The translations under genes were made by a program, and so were the position numbers. Below, one piece after another: positions 55,040-64,000 of a stretch of DNA of 64,000 nt (position 1 is its first letter; each line of letters opens with the position of its first letter). The notes under the pieces were generated by a model that was not told the origin of the DNA, made no database searches, and saw only the letters and a list, made by a program, of their open reading frames with translations. Location of the stretch: contig JAIUPT010000038.1 of NCBI GenBank assembly GCA_022315425.1, forward strand, positions 558,001-622,000, read 5' to 3'. This DNA comes from Pseudevernia furfuracea. Its lineage: Eukaryota > Ascomycota > Lecanoromycetes > Lecanorales > Parmeliaceae.

Positions 55040-56811
55040 ATCCTCGAGATCACCAATCAACCATGCAGCTGACTTTGACCAACAAAGACGACACTTTGAA
55101 CCGTATAACCACAGATCCAGGTAAATTGTCCATGCTGTTGAACACTGCACGAGGCTGAAGGTGCAACAGCCATAACCATGACGCAAGCTACGCACGCGTA
55201 CCAGTCTTATGCACCAAAATCTTTCTACGGAAAGGAAAAGAACGATCACTTCCTCGACAGACTAGGCTTCAAGCCAGTATATACATCTAAGCAAATTCGT
55301 AACAACTTCAACGACGACATGTTAAACCAAGCCACAAATTTCTCACAAAGGAGGCAAATCCAGAGGCTTTGAAAATCATTGTGTCAGAATTTTTGGCTAA
55401 GCACGGTCCCACGTATTGGGGTCATAGCAGACGAGATCATCTCCAAGAGTCAAACACAACCAAAGGTTACCTGTGCCCTCGGGATGCTCAACGCCCAGGT
55501 TCAAGGTAAACACCGGTCGTGCTATTTCTGATAACTTTAATGCTGATAACGTTAATGCTATTTGCTGAACAGACTGGTTCAGATTCTTAAATCATTCTTC
55601 GATGTAAAAGCGCATAGATCGCTCATCAACGAAGTAACTTACTCAAAGCTTGACTGCCTAAGCGAATACTGACATGATGATAATCAAAAGAGAAAAGCCA
55701 TACGATCGTGCAAGTACAAACATCGACTTCACTAAGGTGACCGGGCGCAGAGCCGATACAATCGGCTATCTTGAAGTAATCGACTCGTCAAGTTCCAAAA
55801 AACGGACTGCAGCCTTTCGTGGACTAGGATAAAGAAATAGAAAACGAAAATCTGTTGAACGGGATTGAGCGAACGAGAACAACCAAACCTCGTCGGCGTC
55901 TCCCAGATAGTGAAGAGTCGACCCAACAGACTCAGATCCTGGACTACTATGCCACAGATACTCACGACAGTATAACTCCACCCAAGCCACCCCACCGACA
56001 ACTCAGGGTTTCGCGAACTCGCAGAGATACCTATTTGGCTGCTTCGGCCAAGATTGAAGAGAACTCGGGGCGAGCTAATCTTTCCCACATGTTCCGCAGT
56101 AGAGAGTCATCCCCAGACACCGAAGCTTTCAGCTCTTTCCATACTACTTATCCACAAAGCTTCCCGTCCCCTCTCACATCCACCGACCTCCCATCGCCTC
56201 TCTCATCTACCGACCTACCACCGCCTCTCACATCCACACCAGAATCAAACCGATCTAATGCGAATGTTATAATCGTCTCGAACGATTCTGATAGTGGTGA
56301 GAAGCAGCAGAGAAAGCAGTCAATTACCACTTCTCTCCGCACATCAACAAAGAAAGATAGACGATCGGTTACTCAGATAGCCCGCGGCTTTGAAGACGTG
56401 AAGATGAAGTCTTTGACTGACGACATGATGAAGCAGACAATGTTCCTTGTAACAGTTCACGACTCGCCAATAGGTCCTGTGCCGGTCCCTTTAACAGAGT
56501 GCGATAGCTTTCATATCCTCTTCCCTACATTGATCGAGGAGCGAGAAGTTACGGATGGGAATGCAAGAAAGGTCGACAACATCACGACGATTTTCACTTA
56601 AACTGACGAAGAACTCGAAGGGAGGATAGATGAATTTCGAAAGAACAAGCCAGGAGACTGAATCTACTTTTACGAGACTCTGTGGGCAAAGCTCATAAGA
56701 GAGACGCTGACCGATTTAATGGTAAATGCGAGGTTGCGATCAAGTTACATATCAATGATAAGCACAAAGAACATTGTTGAAGACAAGATAACGAAACAAC
56801 TTCAACGGTGA
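55040..56811 (+). pseudogene. decayed gene of unknown family
   Basis: Protein-like segments follow each other on the plus strand but in shifting frames: FDQQRRHFEPYNH (about 55070), SFYGKEKNDHFLDRLGFKPVY (55214 on), EANPEALKIIVSEFLAKHG (about 55352), an apparent intron 55506-55572, and VTYSKLDCLSEY. REKPYDRASTNIDFTKVTGRRADTIGYLEVID comes next, then a 248-codon frame (55855-56601). Frameshifts lie near 55350, 55670 and 55828. Stops at 56599-56601 (TAA) and 56659-56661 (TGA) interrupt a C-terminal module, FLVTVHDSPIGPVPVPL...NITTIFT / TDEELEGRIDEF...IYFYETLWAKLIRE, that otherwise reads through to 56811. I recall uncharacterised fungal proteins with such a C-terminal module. No function is known. 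Confidence 0.6.
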
Positions 56812-57181
56812 GTAGAGGATAGTCAACTTATCTGATGCGGTCAAAGTGAGGAATGGAATACGTGGTTAGGAAAGAAATTTGCTGCTTCAATGGAGCAAGT
56901 TTCTACCTCGGGATGTTTATTGCATCCCAACACATGCTAAAGTAGCTTACTGTCTATGCATGTGGCGGATCAGGACGATCATGATATCTGTCATCATACA
57001 GATGTACTGTTGAGACGGTCGGAATTGGCTCAATACCTCCAGTGAGTGGGACAAGCAGATGGGTAGATAGCAGATTACGACAGCTACGAAGCATCATTAT
57101 AGAGACGTCATAACAGGATAGATGAACACGAAGGATGCTTGGAAAAGTTTGCGTCCCTGTATCTTATAGACCCGAACTTCC
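56812..57181. other. intergenic
   Basis: 3' side of the decayed gene and of TVP23. No coding sequence is supported. Confidence 0.45.
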
Positions 57182-58049
57182 CTACCGCGCGAACAGCCTG
57201 CTGAACATTCCTCCCGCAAGACTCTTTGCTATCCCACCAGAATACATGGCGCTCGAAGCCAAATTCGACGCCTGACTGAATTTATCGCACCGCGAGAAAG
57301 CAAGGGTGTTCGTGATTGTGAGAACCAACGCAATGGCTGCAGTCCCGAACCTCGTTAGAAAAGAACGTGGTACGGATGTTCGCCCCCCAGCGAGGACCGC
57401 ACTCACCATTCAGACTCAGCCAGATTGGGCTTTCCAGCCTCACCAGCGCGAATATCGCCAAGCCGACCCAGAGACCAGGCTGTGCATACAATGCTAGCCA
57501 GAAGAACCTATCGCACCGATGCATTAGCCTAGAGCTCTGCGATTAAAAGGCTTCCCCGCCGACACTCCCAATGATCCCCATCCGCGCTTCTTCCTTCTCC
57601 TGTCCTCCCTTTTCCCTCGGCGCCTCCCATACCCTCCACATACCTCTTATCTGTAGCATTCTGCACCGGGCCCCCACCGTCTCCGCTCCTATCCTGACTC
57701 TCAAACACCCAATGGCTGGCCCCGGTAGCGGTCTCCACCTCATTCCACCACCTGAGGCCCACAAGCCTCCGCCCGGCAATGTTTTTGAGGTAGTAGAAAT
57801 CCGCGGCCAGGAGGAGCATGGTGACGATGAAGACGAGGACGAAGCTGGAGGTGAAGAGCCAGAGGCCGAAGAGGTATATTAGAAGGGAGGCTGGGAGGAT
57901 GTCAGCCAAGGTTGTCTCCCGCGAGCAGGCCGGGACCGAGTTGGGACATTACAGATGCGGAACGCGAGGAAGAAGAGCAGCGTTATGGGATGGGAGCTCA
58001 GGCGCCAATGCAAGTCGCCCTGCTTCGGTTGCTCGGCTCGGTTCTCCAT
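57182..58049 (-). CDS. TVP23: Golgi membrane protein TVP23
   Basis: Four exons (58049-57953, 57890-57644, 57507-57407, 57336-57182) give 199 residues, the usual Tvp23 length. Segments match the family closely: HPITLLFFLAFRI, SLLIYLFGLWLFTSSFVLVFI, FYYLKNIAGRRLVGLRWWNEV, SHWVFES, NATDKRFFWLALY, AIALVLTITNTLAFSRCDKFSQAS and the end GGMFSRLFAR. Four membrane spans are predicted. Tvp23 is a late-Golgi (Tlg2-vesicle) protein that works with Yip-family proteins in vesicle traffic. The splice joins at codon-split positions (T/CC, AG/G, G/CC) all keep the frame. The 136-nt third intron (57508-57643) is long for this window. Confidence 0.93.
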
Positions 58050-59194
58050 TGCGCAGATTGGGTAAAAAGAGTGACTAGCAGAGTACCGTGTGTTCCATGA
58101 ATGTGTCGGGTTGGGTTTCGGGAAGCTGTCGTGAGAGCTGTCATTTTGGTAAAGGTGATTAGCTGATAGGGCTGAATTTCTAAAAAAGGCTAAGCTAGCT
58201 TGGGGAGTACGCGTCCCCAAGGTCTTTTGATGCTTATAAGTATGAGACTTCCCCCGTCCTCTATCGGTATCCTTCTAATTCTTCCAGTCTCATCACAAGG
58301 ATCAATTCATACTACAAGATTGATGCTATAGATGTTCTGACTGTCATACTCACATGCAAAAGATCCGTCAGCCTGATCAAGGCGCTAATCTTGGAGTGAT
58401 GGTTGTTCTCTCTTCTGCCTTCTGTCTGCTAACGCTTGATTTCATTGCGTGTTCGTTGACTACAATTTCAAGTCCTTGTCTAATTGTAGTTACCATTGAT
58501 GTCCATTTTTGGTGCTTCACTGCTTCGCCCCTTGAACTTCCCTTCTAGCAGTACCTAGCTCATTTCGGATCATACTCTAAGGTCACTTTCTTGATACCTA
58601 CAGACTACGTCGGTTATTTGCGCAAGGACACTAACCTCACGCGAGAGGTGGTGAAGAGAAGTGGCTCAGCCGAGAGCTGTGTTTTCACTTTTTTGATGGT
58701 GTCCATCCAGCAAAAAGTGTCCGAAGCCTCGACTCCGAGTCTGCCCAAGGAGTCCAAGCTGAAGATTGCAAGTACCCACACCTACAGGCTACACCCACGC
58801 CGTGCCTGGCTGTCAGTAGGTGTGAGGCCCGGTAGAAACGTCAAAGATGCCCTGGGTTAACGTCCCCGGCCCGCCCATCTAACCATCGCCAAGACTCGCC
58901 CGCTTGAGGAGCCTAGTAAGTGAGCCAGCCTTCTTTGGGAAAAGACAAGCGAGACGGTAGCGAAAGTTCAGCATCGCGTCTCAGCTTTTGCTACAACGCG
59001 CTCTGGAACATGCTGCACTTGCATGCTTGAAATGGCAATCCCATGGTGCAGCCTTGCTCGACGCTGTGAGATCCGAAAGCTATATATTTGAAGGCAGTTC
59101 TTTCCTTTGAGAGCAATTTACCCTATATCCCTTCAAGGCCTCCCTCCTCCACTCTCTCAATCACTTTAAAACAAAACTCCAATCACGATCAAAC
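58050..59194. other. divergent intergenic region
   Basis: Promoters of TVP23 (-) and of the surface-protein gene (+). Short open frames (58354-58548, 58591-58860) are unsupported. Confidence 0.45.
59080..59088 (+). promoter_or_regulatory. TATA box of the surface-protein gene
   Basis: CTATATATTT-type sequence about 107 bp before the ATG at 59195, followed by a pyrimidine-rich stretch (59135-59165) typical of fungal transcription starts. Confidence 0.55.
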
Positions 59195-60031
59195 ATGCGT
59201 TCGCTTCACATTCTCTTCCTCATATCTCCTCTCAGCCTTGTTCTCGCTCAAGATTGTGATGCTAGCGATCCCTTCGGCTCGGATTGCGATGACTCCGCCC
59301 CCGCAATCGCCATCGATGGCACACTGACCCTCTGCAACGAAGTCCTCACCAGCTGTCCCGGCGGCTTCCCAACGGCAACCGAGTGCGTAACCGACTGGTG
59401 TAACTTAGGCTGCGGAGACACCCACAATTGCTGTTCTTCGTCGAACCCTCAATCGTGCTTCCAATCCTCATCCGGCACACCCAGCAGCTCTAACTCTGGC
59501 TCCGGCTCCGGCTCTGGGGCCCAGGACCCCGGTTCCGCAGAATGCACCTCCGTCGCCGATTTCGTCAACTATTGCGAGTCGGCCACATCGGGATTCACGA
59601 CGCTCCCTAACACGGCTCAAGCGAGCTGCTTCTGCTTCAATGAGAATGGGAGCTACAACGGGACTGCGTGGGATAACGCGGCATCGACATGCTATGCGGC
59701 TATGGCGAGCCAGACGGTCTATTCAAGCAGTGTACTCAGTGCCTACTCGGCGGAGGTGGTGGGGGCGTGCACGAAGTTTGTGGATGCGGGAGTGTTGGGC
59801 AGTGCCGGAGTGAGCACTGGGCGAGCGGCTGCCACGCCTGCGCCTGCTGGGAGTGGCTCATCGAGTAGCTCGAGCTCGGCGACTAAGACGAGCAGTGCCT
59901 CGTCGGGAGCGAAAGCGGGGACGACTTCCCCGACGGCGACTGCGAAGAGTGGAGCCAACACGGAGTTACAAGGCTGTGGAATGCTTCTTGGTGCAGTCCT
60001 GGCTGCATCCTGCATCTTTGCATCTTTGTAG
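59195..60031 (+). CDS. GPI-anchored Cys-rich, Ser-rich surface protein
   Basis: Single exon, 278 residues. Signal peptide MRSLHILFLISPLSLVLA. An N-terminal Cys-rich part (about 20-95) has regularly spaced cysteines (CDASD, SDCDDS, LTLCNEVLTSCPGG, CVTDWCNLGCGDTHNCC, SCFQ). A SGSGSG linker leads to a second module (about 110-205) with AECTSVADFVNYC, ASCFCFNENGSYNGT, STCYAAM and VVGACTKFV. A Ser/Thr/Ala-rich stalk follows (about 210-255). The tail GCGMLLGAVLAASCIFASL after a NTELQG cleavage region fits GPI attachment. This suggests a cell-wall or plasma-membrane surface protein. The Cys pattern is not the eight-Cys CFEM motif. Confidence 0.85.
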   Translation: MRSLHILFLISPLSLVLAQDCDASDPFGSDCDDSAPAIAIDGTLTLCNEVLTSCPGGFPTATECVTDWCNLGCGDTHNCCSSSNPQSCFQSSSGTPSSSNSGSGSGSGAQDPGSAECTSVADFVNYCESATSGFTTLPNTAQASCFCFNENGSYNGTAWDNAASTCYAAMASQTVYSSSVLSAYSAEVVGACTKFVDAGVLGSAGVSTGRAAATPAPAGSGSSSSSSSATKTSSASSGAKAGTTSPTATAKSGANTELQGCGMLLGAVLAASCIFASL

Positions 60032-63000
60032 TATGTAGTAATTGAGCTACGCATATTGATGCACACGCGAGGGCGTAGGGACAGTTAGCTGCTAGGCGTC
60101 CATAAACCTTATCCCCTGCTACTTATGTGCTTCCCCTGACTTCTGTCCGAACTCAATCTTGCTCTTCATTCTGAAACAGTTTTTCCATATACTCCAGGTT
60201 ATCTTAACACTGACAATCTGCAACAATGCCGGGGGAAGATGATTACGGACCTATCAGAGCAAGAATGGATTGCTCTATACAACGAAGCTTTGAATGCGCA
60301 ATGTAGCTTCATATGCCCGCCGGTAACATGCTGTTTGATTATCTCTTCGTCTTTGGGGTGCTTACACTCCTTTTTGTCTTCGGGAAGGAGTCGAACGGCG
60401 CTGATCCATCCCAAGGTCAAAATCATGACTCCCTCGGCGCAAATCTTCGTTATGGGCACCAGTACAGGATATCACACGGAGCAGACCCCCCACCATCAAA
60501 AGTCAAAGAGGAGAAGCTTAGCAAGAAATCCCAACAGGGAGTTGAGAACATTCCTTGATGAGGCAGGCCACACCAGATCAAAAGCCCTGGAAACCAAAAC
60601 GAGAGAAGCGAGGATGAGGAACGGGCAACAACGAACATACAAACGACAACAACAACCCCGACGTCGAACCCTTATAACTACCCTACGGACCCAATTCCAG
60701 CATCTGGAAACAGCGAAACGAATCTCACAAACACCGTCGTCCCCAATTCAACAGGATCGATGGGAAGAATGTGAGGCAGGCAAAGAAGCCATGAAAAGTT
60801 TGTGAAAGACTGAACGACCATTCTTCGCTCGAGGTGCGTACTAAGCTTCCACAAAACCGGTCCCCCCGCCCAAAAAAGATAGCAGCCCGGCGAACATACC
60901 CCCCACGAAAAGGGTGCCATTCCATCCCCCAAAATCACAGCAAAGGATAGCCCCACACCCAGCACTCGCGATCACTACAGCGACGAACAACGCCCCTTTC
61001 CCCAAAAGCCAGAAAGGAAGCAAGTTCGAGCAAGCGGCATCGGTAGCTCGTCCGAGAAAAAAGAAAAAAAAGAAAAAAAAAAAACGAAAAAGCTTCGCGC
61101 GGCGTCGTTGCAGGTGCGAGGGGAAGAATAATCCTCCCGGAAAGGAAAAACCGAAACCGAAACCACGGGGGCGTGCTCTTCTTTTTTCCCCATGAAAAAT
61201 GATGAACAACAAAAACGCGCGTGTCGCTCATCAAATCACATTCACACACACGATTACGATCGAAAAGGAAAAGCAAAAGCAAAAGCAAAGCAAAAATGCC
61301 CGCTAGCTGAGCGAATCGAATCGATACGATCAAAAAAGCAAAAAGAAAAAAACATGGGGCCTCCTTGCTGAAGCGCGCACAAGGGATTCTGGGAAGGAAG
61401 GAAGGGAAGGGAAGGGGAGGTGTCGATTTCGGAAAAAAGCCAGACGAGAACCCCCGCCGGGGGTCCAGAGGGCAATGTGCACGAATGGAGAAGGGGAGTG
61501 TCCGTGGCGCGGTTCGGTTGAACTGATTCCCAGATGGGATTTTTTGGAAAACCGATGATGTGGAAAACGTCGGATAATTCCCCGCACGGATTGAGAATTT
61601 CCGCACGGCCAAAAGTGTGCTGCCGGGTTCGAAATGTGGTTTGGAGGTTGAGCAACTCTTTGAAAAGCGGAAGTGTGGACAAAGGTGAGGTGCATTGCAT
61701 TGCATTGCAAAGGGGACCGGGCAGCATGAAAATTGGTGTTTCGAAAAAAAATGCGAGTTCGTGGGGATAAGAAAACACGCTCTTCGAGCAATCGTAGAAA
61801 AGACTAAATGACGCTGTTTTCCTGGTTCGAAGTGAGCTCTTGATGTCCCTCCTAGCACTACTGCTGCCGCCCTGATTGATGACATATACATGATGAGTCC
61901 AAAAGACGGTTACTCATTTGTGCCTCTTTTCTTAAGGCTCCGTTGCCAGGGGTTCGGGCAAGGCTGACGAATCGGCCGGCGCCTCCAAGGATTTTCGGTG
62001 CTTCCGCCCTCGAGGTCGCGGGCCGTACTCCTGCCCTCGACTCCTGCCATTCGCTGGGCATCCTCGACTTCTGTAGCGCCGTCGACTCAGCAGCCATGTG
62101 CAGGCCCAAACCCCTTGCCTTGGTGACCACGGCGTCCGCTGGAAGCTCTCCTTTGCCCCAGGGCTCTGCATGTGCGCTCCTTCTTCTTTTTCTACAGATA
62201 ACAATGCAAGAGCTCATCACCGGGAAAGACGTGGCGAGAACGCAGCCGACAGCGGTGCCAGCTGTTACAGCATGTGCGACATGGGATGGACTTGGAGGAC
62301 TGTCGGGGTTACGCGGGGACGTGACATCAGATGCAGTCGATAGGGGTTAGACTGGGGGCACACTAGCCACAGCATCCGCCGGACAGCTAGTAGGGAAAGG
62401 ATTCGGAGGAATATAAGCAGAGGATATACAAGAGTACGGCCACTCGATGCACTGAAGGATTGAGAACCCTGGCTGAATGTAGTAGTAGGAAAGCGCGGAG
62501 ACTACTTTCCAACAGACCTGGATAATGATAGGTTCAAGGGACGTAGGAATTTGTGCCTGAGAGAAGCAAGGTCCATTCTGAGATCAAACATCGTATCAAA
62601 CAAACGATGGGCATTTATTAATGACGGAAAAGTACAGAGGTAGAGAGAGGACCTTCGGAGAATCAAATGTACTTGAGCACTGCTCGTTACCAGCTGCAAT
62701 TTACCAAAGAGCCCCTCGACTACGCCCTGGCATTATTACGCACGGATTGTTTCCGATCAAAATTCCGCCACAAAGCTGCAGCGCCTGAAGAATCCTCCTT
62801 CATGCATCGAGCACGGGCGACCCAATCAGCGTGCGAACACTCACACCAATAATTTGTGCGCAGACATGTTTTCATCCGTATGCCACACCCCATTGATGAA
62901 AGTTCCGGGGTTGTTGTGACCATCTTGAGTAATCCCCAAGAGCGACAACGCGGCGGCGAGTTGGCAAGACTCCAAGCTCATCGCGCGCGGCGCAGCCCAA

Positions 63001-64000
63001 GAGGGGGGATCTACTTCTTGCACAGCGGTCAGCATCCAGCCCCAGAAACCCTCGATCACATGGAGAAATATTCAAAACAAGCAAATTGTCTCAGAGACCC
63101 GTTCCTAAGCATCGACGGCAAGCATCCAGTGACGCTGCCATGCCTTTTCCGGCTCTTCCTAAAGAATGTATGGGTATTTTGTCTCATCATGAAAGCATTG
63201 TTGGCATTCAAGGCTAGTAAGAGAGAGCGGTAATTACTTACTTTGAGGAGTCAGATTATTGCCGGTTGTAGGACACTCGGAATGGATGAAAATTAAGAAG
63301 GCAGCGTCGCAGATGTGACCGTGTAACAGTCGGAAGGTGGTTGGCAGGTGCTTTCTGGAGGGGTTCTCAGGCCTTTCCTCATGTAGAATAGTGGTGCTTG
63401 GCAGAGAGACCCTCTAAGTAGAGTCTTCCATAGAATAATACATCATCCCTTCTACCCACACGAATTAGGTCCATCATTCTTCTGGAGGGCATGTAGTCTA
63501 TAGCATAGCTTCTTGGCGGAAGGGTATACAGTACTACCCTTTGACTCAAACCAAAGGCCTTTCTTAGCGTAGCAACTATTCTGGACCAAGACCTTTCCTT
63601 CAATCTCGCCGTCGAATGATGAATCTGTGCTCACAGGCCCATACTTAAATTCCTTGCACGTCCAAGTCCCTGGAGGAGCCAAGGTCTTTTAGGTAGGTAG
63701 TCAATAGTATGAAATAATGGCCGTTGTGTGGACTGACTATCATGGTTTAGACTTATTTCATTCAGGTACCTAAGAATCTCAATCTAAGCCTATTCTCCCC
63801 ATATAAGGTCACCTTCTCACGGCTGCTCTGAGCGCTCATGCAGGCCACCCACATATGGATAATTGGGCTGGACCCGCATCTTCGGGTCGTTCGGAAAACG
63901 GGAACTCCATTGCGTTCATCGTATCAGATGTCTTGTTTGATGCACATTTCGCTCAAATATGTCCAGTCTTGTTCGACATTGGGAACCCTGTTGTATCGTT
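60032..64000. other. 4 kb end region without a firmly supported gene
   Basis: Contains homopurine/homopyrimidine low complexity (poly-A-rich 61035-61095; AAAAGC-type repeats about 61262-61295) and GCATT repeats near 61690-61712. Several long antisense frames arise from this biased composition. Small frames such as 62841-63059 (-) and 63452-63682 (-, Cys-containing) cannot be supported. Confidence 0.45.
60313..60558 (+). CDS. candidate small single-span membrane protein (doubtful)
   Basis: ATG 60313 opens 81 codons: a hydrophobic segment (MLFDYLFVFGVLTLLFVFG) followed by a hydrophilic tail rich in Lys/Ser. Two TGA codons follow, after which the same frame stays open with a Thr/Asn-rich stretch to 60770. 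A typical small fungal membrane-protein layout is the only support; there is no family match or splice evidence. Confidence 0.25.
   Translation: MPAGNMLFDYLFVFGVLTLLFVFGKESNGADPSQGQNHDSLGANLRYGHQYRISHGADPPPSKVKEEKLSKKSQQGVENIP

Noticed and set aside
60935..61891. 318-codon minus-strand open frame
   Set aside because: Composition-driven: long Phe/Pro/Ser runs from purine-rich DNA on the other strand, with overlapping frames open as well; no domain.
1..64000. CRISPR arrays, bacterial operons, intact transposons or a complete biosynthetic cluster
   Set aside because: No regularly spaced direct repeats with unique spacers, no transposase or integrase frames, no terminal inverted repeats recognised, and no PKS, NRPS or terpene synthase core gene in the window.

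Overview
The window is nuclear DNA of a filamentous ascomycete (Pezizomycotina). Genes are interrupted by 46-70 bp GT-AG introns with CTRAC-like branch points, several very short exons occur, and the gene content is fungal: LEU4, ALA1 with a mitochondrial/cytosolic double start, RPL12, ATG14, VTA1, TVP23, an RCR-type wall gene, a NACHT/ankyrin NLR and a DUF2236 (MpaB-like) gene. The class cannot be fixed from sequence alone. Exon joins given here were made by eye from splice signals and reading-frame continuity, without transcripts.

Left part (1-23 kb), accessory in character: an HpcH/HpaI (citrate-lyase-beta-like) gene and a small membrane protein diverge from a short shared promoter. A condensation/BAHD-type acyltransferase relic with four premature stops and two frameshifts follows, then an intact 2-isopropylmalate synthase with a CCG-N4-CGG (Leu3-type) site in its promoter, a penta-EF-hand gene and a small secreted protein. 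Next come a 4.9 kb NLR gene interrupted by one TAA codon just after its Walker A motif, a carboxymuconolactone-decarboxylase-like gene, a broken DUF2236/MpaB-like oxygenase and a secreted SMP-30-like beta-propeller.

Middle (23.5-31.7 kb): about 3 kb with no intact gene and one LRR-like relic, then an SDR reductase, a ChaC-type gamma-glutamylcyclotransferase with low-complexity insertions, and a six-exon glycine-rich RRM protein.

Right part (33-60 kb), mostly housekeeping: a large disordered conserved fungal protein, ATG14, a conserved unknown protein divergent from RPL12, ALA1, an RCR-type membrane protein, an ER thioredoxin/PDI with an 8-nt exon, a DEDDy 3'-5' exonuclease, VTA1, a decayed gene of unknown family (about 55.0-56.8 kb), TVP23 and a GPI-anchored Cys/Ser-rich surface protein. 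The last 4 kb has no gene I can support firmly.

The most notable pattern is the contrast between intact housekeeping genes and four accessory genes broken by nonsense codons. Most of those stops can be explained by single C:G to T:A changes, often at CpA or CpG. They include an otherwise complete NLR (self/non-self recognition type) with one stop codon.
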